From Lycium barbarum (lineage: Eukaryota; Streptophyta; Magnoliopsida; Solanales; Solanaceae), in assembly GCF_019175385.1 (NCBI RefSeq), contig NC_083348.1, positions 45,778,950 to 45,842,949 of the forward strand: a stretch of DNA of 64,000 nt, read 5' to 3'. Position numbers and translations under genes: made by a program. The notes below the pieces were generated by a model. It was not told the DNA's origin. It worked only from the letters and a program-made list of their open reading frames with translations, and ran no database searches. Positions 1 through 9,333 of the stretch are shown piece after piece. Every line of letters begins with the position of its first letter. Positions within the stretch are counted from its first letter, which is position 1.

Positions 1-43
1 CTATTTCGAATTTTCCGAACATGCGAAAGTACGGGGCATAACA
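1..43 (-). repeat. Element A 3' LTR, outer tip (first 43 nt in element sense)
   Basis: The bases match 5492-5534 without a difference and end CATAACA, which is TGTTATG on the element strand. The remainder of this LTR lies left of the window. Confidence 0.85.
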
Positions 44-60
44 TCCTCCCCCCCTTAAAA
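44..60 (-). promoter_or_regulatory. Polypurine tract of element A
   Basis: On the minus strand this is a run of A and G (AAGGGGGGGAGGA) directly abutting the LTR start. It is the expected plus-strand primer site for reverse transcription. Confidence 0.85.
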
Positions 61-79
61 ACATTCGTCCTCGAATGTT
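60..79. repeat. 20-nt PPT-adjacent hairpin, copy 1
   Basis: aacattcgtcctcgaatgtt: an 8-bp perfect inverted repeat (AACATTCG/CGAATGTT) around a 4-nt loop. The same hairpin lies at 8679-8698, 18723-18742, 27087-27106 and 58757-58776, always a few bases inside the polypurine tract. Confidence 0.9.
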
Positions 80-994
80 CAACTGACCTTATGGGTATTG
101 TGATACTTCGGGTAAGGTCTCTTTCCTTCCTTCAAGATTTTTTTTCCAAACGTTACAATTGTTATTTCCTTTTTGTACTTGCTTTCTTTCCATTCCCGAA
201 CATCGTTGTACTGAGACTTTCCAGTCTTAACTAGTGGTGGGACTAGTATCAGTCTACTTGTAATATCTATACCATATGTTTCTGTTTATCTTTTAAATTC
301 CGTTTAGTCAACGTTTTGCGTATACCGCAACATTGACTACTGGGGTCCACCTGCCGGTCAGCACAGTCATAACTGGGATGTCACTTGCATACGTACACAC
401 TTACTACCATTTCGCTTACAATACATCTTCACAGACTATTCAAACTTATTCTGATTCCAGAACTGTGTCGCATTTCCTGCTTCTTCGGCGGCCGAGTCCG
501 CCTTAGCCTACCCGGCCTATTTAGGGTTTCTAACCGTTTGGTACATTCTAATTTCCTTTGGGTTACCCCAAATGGCCCAGTTGTCTCTCATACCTACCCT
601 TGTGAAGATTTTAGTTCACTTCCCAGGGGGGTCACCCATCCCAGAATTTCTCTGGCCCTAGTACACTTAACGTCGGAACTTTAGTGAAATTTGGTACGTT
701 AGTACTGAGATAATCGCGTCTACTACCCCGCACGAGCTTTGTCACGTAATCTGAGGCAGGTCGGGGTTTTAACAAATTTTCAAAAAGTTTTCTTAGTGGG
801 TCCCACTCCGGTTCAAAGAGGGTCTTTTATTTATCTAACTTAAGGAATTACCGAATTAGTGCTTTAAATTCGCAGCATTCATCTTCTTATCTGTAGAAAT
901 AGTTACCTCTCTCGACCCTACCGCTCCGAATCTTATCCAGATTCTATCAATAATTAGGAGGGAAACATATACCACAAAATAGAGCCTGAACCTG
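80..994 (-). other. Element A 3' non-coding region
   Basis: No ORF with gag or pol similarity lies here, although pol is expected at this position in an autonomous relative. It contains the 5S-derived block described separately. Flanks of that block on both sides resemble 58921-59140 in element L, so the whole tail is a shared feature rather than random filler. The plus-strand reading frame at 385-684 runs antisense to the 5S block and is not a gene. Confidence 0.7.
600..720 (-). pseudogene. 5S rRNA-derived segment inside element A
   Basis: Seen: read on the minus strand from 720 to about 605 the segment follows plant 5S rRNA almost end to end with many substitutions. On the plus strand the recognisable pieces are acttcccaggggggtcaccc (618-637), the cttaac piece near 666 and ttagtactgagataatcgcg (699-718), in the order expected for antisense 5S. 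The clearest core is 618-720; the 3' end toward 600 is weak. Known: plant 5S genes have an internal Pol III promoter (boxes A and C). The box C region is fairly well kept and box A is degraded. Inference: this is a relic captured by the retroelement and not an rDNA repeat, because it lies in retrotransposon sequence with no second unit or 5S spacer. Confidence 0.85.
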
Positions 995-2500
995 TCAATG
1001 CATACGTATATTCCAAGAAAGGATCAATAAAATACCTGCGTCCGCGTCTGGTGGCGCCTCCGGGTCCTGTCGACTAGTCAGAGCATAGATGCGGTTCGAA
1101 GGACCGCCAGAACTGGAAGCTCCGCCATGGCCCCTGCCGCGGCCTGCTGGTGTCGGTGTACCTTGCCCCGTGGGGCGCATAGCCACAGATGGAGATGATG
1201 AACCCACATCTGACCCCGTAGGCTGAGCCATACCACCCGGGCCGCCCCTATACGGATACTCTCTCATAGTATGGCCTTGACGGCCACACGCAAAGCAGGC
1301 ACCTGTGGCACGATAGCACTCTCCAGGGTGGTGCCTCCCGCAATAAGAACATTGAGGCATAGGTGGCCTCGACTGGCCAGAACCTCTGTCCGCCCGTGAA
1401 CCCGAAATCCTGGAGATATGGCCTATCCCTGAATGCCCTGGGCTATCAAACCTCTTACCTGAAACCTGTAAAGGTATACTCGGTGCCGACTGGGAGGGAT
1501 GTCTGCTGAACTGCTGCTGCTGCTGAGGCTGCGTACTCCGAAACTCTCTAGAATACCCAGTTGATCTGGCCCTCTTGGGCCGGCTCTCGTCTTGAATCCT
1601 ATCAGGCTGACGCACCTTATGCCGGTCCTCCATGCCCTGGGCGTGTGCCTGTATACGGGCAATATCCATACCGGGCTGAGCAGCCAACACCAAACAACTG
1701 TCGATCAAATAATCATCTAGTCCCATAATATACCGGTGCATCCTATCGGCCATAGTGGCTACCACAGCAGGTGCATATCGGGCCAACGAGTCAAACTCCA
1801 GGCTATACTCCCGGACACTCCTACCATCCTGTCTTAATAGCAAAAATCTGTCGGCCCTAGCCCGCCGTAGCTCCGAAGGCAGAAAATGGCCAAGAAAGGC
1901 CTCAGAAAACTCATCCCAGACTGCTGGGGGAGCGCCGTCGCCTCTGGCTAGCTCCCAAGACTCGTACCAATTAGCTGCTACATCATACAACCGGTACGAA
2001 GCCAACTCGACTGACTCTGTCGGAGAAGCCTTAATCAAATGTAGGGTGCGCCGCATCTTTCTAATGAACTCGTCTGAATCCTCCTCGGGCTTTGTCCCGA
2101 AGAACTCTGGTGGACTACATGTCAAGAACTCACGGGCCCTCGAACTTTCATATCGGTCTACACGGTCACCCCCAAATCCGTGCCTATGAACCTGCTCCGC
2201 CATCAGCCTAGTCAGCAACTGAACCGCATCTCGCATAGCCCTGTCCTCCGCTCCTAGCTGTGGAGCTGGAGGCTCAGGTACCGGAGCTCTGGGGGCTGGC
2301 GGTGGGGCCGCCCTCTGATCTGTAACTGGTGCTGCTCTAATTCTATCTGATACTGGCGGCGTAGCAGAACTGGCTGTCGGGGGCACAGCCTCCGGCTCAA
2401 GTTGGGTACGGGCCCTGGTAACTCTCCGGGCCTGGCTAGTCTCTCCTGCTTCTGCCACCGCTTTGCCCTTCTGGGCAGCCGTCGCCTTCTTCGGAGGCAT
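995..2500 (-). CDS. gag: Gag polyprotein of element A, open but lacking downstream pol
   Basis: Gag forms the virus-like particle that packages retrotransposon RNA. I place the start at the Met at 2500 (MPPKK) because the other gags here also begin MP-K-K; an upstream in-frame Met at 2512 adds four residues. A proline-rich N-terminus is followed by the retrotransposon gag fold at about residues 125-295, with the patterns EFFGTKPEEDSDEFI, LASYRLYDV and RRARADRFL. The C-terminal half has an arginine-rich region, a CX2C-type cluster (CSYCGRHHPGEC) and a nucleocapsid zinc knuckle CFACGRQGHTMREY whose last Cys is Tyr. After RIYALTSRQD and about twenty more residues the frame ends where the protease would start. 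The ORF is uninterrupted, which is unusual here. Confidence 0.9.
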   Translation of the reverse strand: MPPKKATAAQKGKAVAEAGETSQARRVTRARTQLEPEAVPPTASSATPPVSDRIRAAPVTDQRAAPPPAPRAPVPEPPAPQLGAEDRAMRDAVQLLTRLMAEQVHRHGFGGDRVDRYESSRAREFLTCSPPEFFGTKPEEDSDEFIRKMRRTLHLIKASPTESVELASYRLYDVAANWYESWELARGDGAPPAVWDEFSEAFLGHFLPSELRRARADRFLLLRQDGRSVREYSLEFDSLARYAPAVVATMADRMHRYIMGLDDYLIDSCLVLAAQPGMDIARIQAHAQGMEDRHKVRQPDRIQDESRPKRARSTGYSREFRSTQPQQQQQFSRHPSQSAPSIPLQVSGKRFDSPGHSGIGHISRISGSRADRGSGQSRPPMPQCSYCGRHHPGECYRATGACFACGRQGHTMREYPYRGGPGGMAQPTGSDVGSSSPSVAMRPTGQGTPTPAGRGRGHGGASSSGGPSNRIYALTSRQDPEAPPDADAGILLILSWNIRMH

Positions 2501-2688
2501 CACTGTAAACATAACAATCGGTCAGAAAGAGGTCACCCTAATAGCACAGCTCTATCGCACGATCTAAGATAAGAAAGAAGGGTAGGATCCTAAATTCCTT
2601 GTAGCCTCCTGTTTATAGATGTGGTGCACGACACACCGATAAACAGGACTCTACTAGACACGGTCTGTAGACATTCCGAGGACTAACC

Positions 2689-2700
2689 GCTCTGATACCA
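2689..2700 (-). promoter_or_regulatory. Primer binding site (tRNA-iMet) of element A
   Basis: The minus strand reads TGGTATCAGAGC four bases after the 5' LTR end. This is complementary to the 3' end of initiator tRNA-Met, the usual primer of plant chromoviruses. Confidence 0.92.
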
Positions 2701-2704
2701 CTTC

Positions 2705-5534
2705 TGTCACGACCCAACCCCGTAGGCCGCGACTTGTGCCCAAGTTGGGCACTCTTACGTACCCTTATCCCAAATTCGCATAATAACAGAATAAACAGCT
2801 GTAATAATTAAATGACTTCGCTAAATAGCGTATAGGAGTGGATATAACGCACGATGGCCGATAAGGCCGTCACAAAATATATAAACAACCCCAACGTATG
2901 CAAAACACACAGAACATATACACAACCCACATCACATGTCTACAGACCTCTACAGAACGAAAATATAATCATAAGACGGGACAGGGCCCCGTCGCACCCC
3001 TGAATGAACATATACATAGGTAACAGAAAAGTCGGTACCAAAATATGGCTCCGGACAAAAGAGCACTTAAAGCAACTGAGTAGATAACCTAGGCGGGCGG
3101 GTCAGCAAAACGTGCGTCTGTACCTGCGTGGCATGAAACGCAGCCCCCGAAGAACAGGGGGTCAGTACGGAAAATGTACTGAGTATGTAAAGCAGAGACT
3201 GTAATAAATAAAATTAAAGACAGAACAGAATGTACGGAAAATGAACAAGATACATAGGAAATCAAAAATTTCATATCAAATGTCATAAGTAATGCATGCA
3301 GAAAACATATGCCAAAGTCGGCCCCGCTATGGGACTCGGTGAACAGAACATGGGCGCCCCCGTCTCCGGCGCCATAACACATCATACTTCAGAGTAGGGA
3401 ATATCTCCGAAACACATCATAACATACCAAACGGCCATACCACATCACATCATCAGATATCAAAATATATGTACATGGCACATCATACTCCGGACCCATG
3501 TACGTGTCATACCTGCCCCCTCACATCGAGGCACGGCGAACAATGCAATGGAATACGCTTGATAACATATCCTGGCCCGGGCTCAGTTAAGGAAGCATTG
3601 AGGCATCCACGAGTGGAGTAGTGAGAAACTAAATGCAATACAAAATATCATACGTTCCCAGAGACTCAATAAGACATATCAGATGACCAATTGAAATAGT
3701 GAAATCAGACAGAATCATAATAAGTATATTTCAGATGTCATGATGGAGTACGGAGAAATAATATTTCTACGATCGTTTTCATGTTCCAAATTAGTTTATA
3801 GGACTTAAGGGATTATTTAAAATAATTTTTATTTAGTAGTTAAAACATTTCTTTGAAAGCCGCTCGAAGACAAGTCATAGATACGAAAGAGGTAAAATCG
3901 GGAATAGTGGGCCCACCTCAGTCAGTTGAGGTGGCGGACGTAAATTACGTATGCTAAACTTTATAATATCATTTACGAGGGTTTTAAGATAATCGGGTTT
4001 CATTTACAAAAGTTGTGGAGGTTTAGATCACTTTTCTAGTCGTTTGGAACCTAACCAATTCAATTCTACTGAAAGAAAAGGGGAAGATTTCGGATGTGGA
4101 TTCCGAAGAGTAGAGTTGTCCCCGAGGTCCAAATTCAAGGCTAGTGTATCTAGGACATGCCAAGGAAAGAATAGGGATAGCTTTACATACCTTTCTTGCC
4201 CTTTACGCTTGTCAAAACTCCGATCCCGTTTCGTCAAAGAATCACATACTAACATGAATAGTCATCTTTATGCATAAGCGACGACTTGCAACACATTTCA
4301 CATTTTTAACCCAACATGGATGTTTTCCTACTTATTTACTCATCCAGATCACCCCAACACCATTTAGAGGCATTACATATGGTTTTCCATCTTATTCGCA
4401 AAATATACAAATTTTTTTCATCGAAACCATAATTCACCCAACATTTCTAGTTTTTGACCTACTTATTCATAACACATTTCCACCTTCCAAGTTCATCAAC
4501 CAAAATCCTAATTTGCACCTTAACATCTTCATTATCACAATAACATAAAATCATTCCAAAATGGCATAACCTTCTACATTTCATTTCAACACCAACCTAA
4601 ACCATTTTGCCTTCATTAACATTATAAGGATCACAATAACACAACTAACTTATTAAACAAAACAACTCCATCACCATTTCCCTTACATATAAGCCACGGC
4701 CAACATGCAACTTTCAACTTTATTCAACTCTCATTCAACTTTCATTTCCAGTACAAACTCACATTAACCACAACTATAATACAACTTTAAATTCAACATA
4801 CCTACACTACATATATTCGGCCACTTGCACACATGCACTTCCGCCATGCAAACTTCCATATTTCTATACATTCTACTCATTTACATATACTACAACACAA
4901 ATAAACCTTCATAACATAAATAGAAGGGATGAATTCTTACCTTCCTCTTAAAGCTTCTTCACTCCACCAAATTATCCAAACGACGAAACCAATGGGCGAT
5001 CTTCCGAAATAATTATACCAAGTTGTAGAGGGACCTTGAATTAGTAGGAATATAACAAGAAAACAATTTTTGGAGCAAGATTTTGAGGGGTGAATTTCCT
5101 ATGGCCAAACCCGAAATGGTCCCTTTGAGTGTTCTTGGTTTTCTTTTGTTTTTTTCTCTTTCTCTTGTCTTGAAAATTCTAGAAAATTAACAAGCCTTGC
5201 CCCTTTTTATTAACTAGTTGGTCACATGATTAATCACATGACCAACTTGTTAAATTTGGGCCAAACAAGGCCATGGCCGGCCACCCTTCATGGGTTGGGC
5301 TTGGCCTTCTAATAATTTTTTTTTTGGCCCAATGACTTATGGATCAAATTTTGTAATTCCCGAAACTAATTTCCAAAATTCCAATTTTGCCCTTGACCTT
5401 CCTCAACACTTCCACATCAATATTCTTCATGAACAACGCACACATATCTTACTTCAAATCATCGTGTGACCTTATTCCTTACAAATCATAACTATTTCGA
5501 ATTTTCCGAACATGCGAAAGTACGGGGCATAACA
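2705..5534 (-). repeat. Element A 5' LTR (2830 bp)
   Basis: Bounded by TGTTATG and GTGACA on the element strand. Internal marks in element sense: a CACATGACC/GGTCACATG palindrome region with a GGCCATGGCCGGCC block (about 5218-5285), donor-like GGAAG|GTAAG (4936-4945) and AAAG|GTATGT (4185-4194), and the TCAGTAC-GTACTGA hairpin (3162-3182). It is the same family as the solo LTR at 45731-48818: both share a TCACATCGAGGCACGGCGAA block and an adjoining CCTGGCCCGGGCTCAGT block. The ORFs inside are not supported as coding. Confidence 0.88.
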
Positions 5535-8512
5535 ATGACACCGAAGCAGAGTCGCCAACTTTCCAGTCCTTTCCGGTAGTGAATGAATTCCTGGATGTAT
5601 TTGTAGATGAACTTCCATGTCTTCCCCCGGAAAGGGAGATTGATTTTGCTATTGATGTGTTGCCGGACACCAAGCCTATTTCTATTCCTCCTTACTGAAT
5701 AGCTCCGGTAGAATTGAAAGAATTAAAGGCACAGTTGAAAGATTTGCTTGAGAAGGGGTTTATTAGACCCAGTTCGTCACAGTGGGGAGCACCAGTCCTA
5801 TTCGTGAGAAAGAAAGATGGTTCCCTACGAATGTGCATCAATTATAGGCAGTTGGACAAAGTGACGATAAAGAATAAATATCCTCTCCCAAGGATTGATG
5901 ATTTGTTTGATCAACTACAGGGTGCCAAGTGGTTTTCTAAAATAGACTTGAGGTCAGGTTATTACCAAGTGAGAGTTAAAGAAGAAGATATTCCCAAAAC
6001 AACTTTCAGAACGAGATATGGCCATTACGAATTTCGGGTGATGTCGTTTGGGTTGACTAATGCTCCGGCAGTGTTCATGAATTTGATGAATAATGTATTC
6101 AGGCCTCTCTTGGATCTATTCGTAATAGTATTCATTAACGATATTATGGTATATTCTCGTGCAGAACTAGAACATGCAGATCATTTACGAATTGTTCTTG
6201 GCATTCTTCGAACCCGAGAATTGTATGCAAAATTTTCAAAGTGCGAGGTTTGGCTAAATTATGTGACATTTATGGGTTATGTTATTTCAGATGATGGCAT
6301 TCAAGTTGATACTCAAAAAATTGAAGCTCTAAAGACTTGGCCAAGGCCTACGACGTCTGCAGAAGTCCGTAGTTTTCTGGGATTGGCAGGGTACTATAGG
6401 AGGTTCGTAGAAAGATTTTCCTCTACTTCAGCCCCATTGACAAAGCTAACCCAAAAGCCAATTAAATTTCAATGGAATGATGCTTGTGAACGCAGTTTCC
6501 AAGAGTTGAAGGACAGATTAACCACAACTGCAGTCTTGACACTCCCAGAAGGGCCAGATGGCTATGTTGTGTACTGTGATGCTTCCGGTATTGGGTTAGG
6601 ATATGTGTTAATGCAGTATGGTAAAGTCTTTGCTTATGCTTCGAGACAGCTGCGGAAACATGAAAAGAACTACCCAACTCACGATCTCGAATTGGCTGCA
6701 GTTATCCATGCATTAAAGATGTGAAGACACTACTTGTATGGGGTACATGTTGATATCTATACATATCACAAGAGTCTTCAATACATTTTCAAACAAAAGG
6801 AGTTAAATCTGCGGCAGAAGCGGTGGTTAGAATTATTGAAGGACTATGATGTGAGTGTTTTATACCACCCCGGAAAGGCAAATGTAGTAGCTGATGTGCT
6901 TAGCCGCCGATCAATGGGTAGTCTATGTAAAGTTTCTTCGGAAAAGAAAGAATTAATTCATGAGCTCCACCAACTAGCTAATCTTGGAGGACGTGTGATT
7001 GATTCAGGTAGTGCAGGGATTGGTATTAATGATCCCACAGTTTCGTCCCTGAATATAGAAGTAAAAGAGCGTCAATGTGAAGATCCTCAGTTGAGCCATT
7101 ATAGAGACGCACTTTATGGAAAAGAGAAGTCTCCATTTGAAACTTCTATGGACAGAATTCTTAGATACCGAGGCAGGCTATGTGTTCCGAACGTTGTAGG
7201 ATTGCGCCGTCGAATTCTAGAAGAAGCTCATTATTCTCGGTATTCTATTCACCCAGGTGCAACGAAGATGTATCATGATCTCAAGTTGATATATTAGTGG
7301 GATGGCATGAAGAGAGACATAGCCGAATTTGTAGCTCAATGTCCAAATTGCCAGCAAGTGAAAATCGAACATCAAAAGCCAGGAGGATTAATACAGGCAA
7401 TGGAAATCCCTACTTGGAAATGGGAAGTGATCAACATGGATTTTATTGTGGGGTTACCCCGTTCCGAGGCAAGTATGATTCTATATGGGTGATTGTGGAC
7501 AGATTGGCGAAAGTAGCTCATTTTTGTCTAGTCAGAACCACCTACTCGGCTGAAGATTATGCAAGGTTGTATCTCAAAGAAATTGTGCGTCTCCATGGTA
7601 TTCTGATTTCCATTATCACAAATAGAGGAGTACAATTTACAACTAAGTTCTTGAAATCCTTTCAAGAAGGTCTAGGTACTCCAGTAAAGCTTAGCACGAC
7701 ATTTCATCCGCAGACCGATGGGCAAGCCGAAGGTACCATTCAGACCTTGGAGGATATGCTAAGAGCATGTAATCTAGATTTCGGTGGTAGTTGGGATGAC
7801 CACTTACCTCTAATCAAGTTTTCATACAATAATAGTTACCATTCCAGTATCCAAATGGCTTCGTATGAAGCTCTATATGGAAGGAAGTGTAGATCCCCAA
7901 TTGGATGGTTTGAAATAGGAGAAGTATAGCTAATAGGCCCTGATTTAATTCAACAAGCAGTAGAAAAGGTCAAGGTGATCCGAGATTGATTACTGACAGC
8001 CCAAAGTCGCCAAAAAATCTTATGCGGACAACCGCCGGGGAGACCTAGAATTTCAAGTTGACGATTGGGTATTCTCAAATTTGTCACCAATGAAAGGTGT
8101 GATGAGATTTGGCAAGAAAGGAAAGTTAAGTCCTCTATACATTGGACCCTATAAGATTATCCGCAAGGTGGGTCTAGTAGCTTATGAATTGGACTTACCT
8201 CCAGAACGTGAATCAGTCCATCCATTTTTCCATGTCTCAATGCTCCGTAAGTGTGTTGGAGATCCTACGAAGATTGTCCCGATAGATGATGTTCAAGTGA
8301 CAGAAAAGCTAGTATATGAAGAAGTGCCCATTGCCATATTAGACAGTCAAGTACGTAGACTTCGAAACAAGGAAGTAGCCTCAGTTAAAGTCTTATGGCG
8401 AAATAACAACTGAGAAGAAATGACTTGGGAAGCAGAAGAGAGTATGAAGTCCAGATTCCCGCACTTATTCCAACCCCCAGAAGAGGTCCATGATGAAACA
8501 CCAAGATTGTGA
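5535..8512 (+). pseudogene. pol: Element B pol: RT, RNase H, integrase, chromodomain (broken)
   Basis: The frame starts in the linker before RT (VVNEFLDVF at about 5575). RT is complete to about 6480, RNase H runs to about 6920, integrase HHCC/core/C-terminal domain to about 8300, and a chromodomain-like end (KVLWRNNN...EEMTWEAEE) reaches the TGA at 8510. Breaks: stop at 5697, stop at 6722, stop at 7295, a frame change near 7467-7490, further stop and frame changes at 7927-8080, and a stop at 8411. Catalytic losses: the RT box reads INDI instead of IDDI, and the second integrase Asp site reads TNRG instead of SDRG. The HHCC Cys pair CPNC and the GQAE glutamate region remain. This copy cannot make active enzymes. 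Confidence 0.92.
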
Positions 8513-8716
8513 GCTATGTATGTTTCTTTTTATGCATATGGGTCGTGTGTGGCCAACTTATACTGCTATTGTATTGTGGCCCTGCAAGGCAATATTATTG
8601 TGGGCTGTTGTGACAGGATGGTAATGCCATATTACAGGGGAAACTCTGTCGAAATTTTTGTAGAATTCCCGAATGCTTAACATTCGAGGACGAATGTTCC
8701 AAAAGGAGGGGAAAAG
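8513..8716 (+). other. Element B 3' UTR with hairpin (8679-8698) and polypurine tract (8701-8716)
   Basis: The UTR holds a block resembling GAAACTCTGTCGAAATTTTT (8641-8660), also present just before the hairpin in F and, more weakly, in E. The 20-nt hairpin is followed by AAAAGGAGGGGAAAAG, which abuts the LTR start. Confidence 0.85.
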
Positions 8717-9083
8717 TGTTACACCTTGGAAATTTCATGTCGTCGTGTAGTGAATGAATCAATGCAAGCTTAACGGTAACAGGAAGTTTTTAAGACTATA
8801 AGACGGATATTTAGTGGTCTTAGAATGCATACGCTAAGATTTTGAAGCCATACGAATTGATGAAATAAGGAATGATAGGACAAGTGAAGTATATGTGGGG
8901 TTTAGGAAAGGTTTCATAAATTATTGCAATAGGAATTGTTTGGTAAGGCCTTGAGGGAGAATTATAGGCATGTTTAGATCATTGATGAAGTACTAAACAA
9001 GTGTTAAGAAGGTTGTGTAAGGATTGGAGATCAAACGAAACGACGAGGACAACTTCGGAAAAACTGTGAGTTACACGACCACC

Positions 9084-9302
9084 TTATACGGACCGTGGAA
9101 CTTTATACGGACTGTATAAGGGTCCGAATAACACCCAACAGAAGTGGTATTTTGCCTGATGATGAACCACGATCACTTATACGGACCGTGGAACTTTATA
9201 CGGACCGTATAAGGGTCCGTATAACCCAACAGCAACAATGTTTTCCATGGTGGTGAACCACGGACACTTATACGGACCGTATAAGTGGTCTGTATAAGTC
9301 CC
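9084..9302. repeat. U3 palindrome array of ACGGACCGT / ACGGTCCGT type in the B LTR
   Basis: CTTATACGGACCGT and its complement recur at 9084, 9103 (variant), 9178, 9198, 9216 and 9268, in direct and inverted orientation. They fall in two imperfect blocks of about 100 bp. The array ends about 20 bp before the TATA box. Confidence 0.88.
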
Positions 9303-9324
9303 GATGGACTGATTAAGTTGCAAA

Positions 9325-9333
9325 TATAAATAC
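9325..9333 (+). promoter_or_regulatory. Putative TATA box of the B LTR
   Basis: ATATAAATA lies directly downstream of the palindrome array and is followed by a CT-rich stretch. This fits a Pol II core promoter at the U3/R border. Confidence 0.6.

Larger units (their letters stand above)
1..5534 (-). mobile_element. Element A: gag-only (TR-GAG-like) Ty3/gypsy retrotransposon, left end outside window
   Basis: Seen: on the minus strand the order is 5' LTR (2705-5534), tRNA-iMet primer site, one long gag ORF, a roughly 0.9-kb non-coding tail holding a 5S rRNA-like segment, hairpin, polypurine tract and the first bases of the 3' LTR (1-43). The interior is only about 2.66 kb and has no protease, RT, RNase H or integrase. 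It interrupts the pol of element B, whose plus-strand reading resumes at 5535. The 43 visible bases of the 3' LTR are identical to the matching end of the 5' LTR, which points to a recent insertion. Inference: a non-autonomous element mobilised by a relative's pol. The other target duplication copy is off-window, so insertion into B rests on continuity only. Confidence 0.85.

Noticed and set aside
385..684. Plus-strand ORF of 99 codons
   Set aside because: It runs antisense through the 5S-derived block and the element A tail, and has no protein similarity I recognise.
600..720. A functional 5S rRNA gene
   Set aside because: Too many substitutions, single copy, embedded in a retroelement, and no 5S spacer or terminator context; the same holds for 58990-59095.
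5479..5673. Minus-strand ORF across the A/B border
   Set aside because: Antisense to the B pol linker and crossing an LTR edge.
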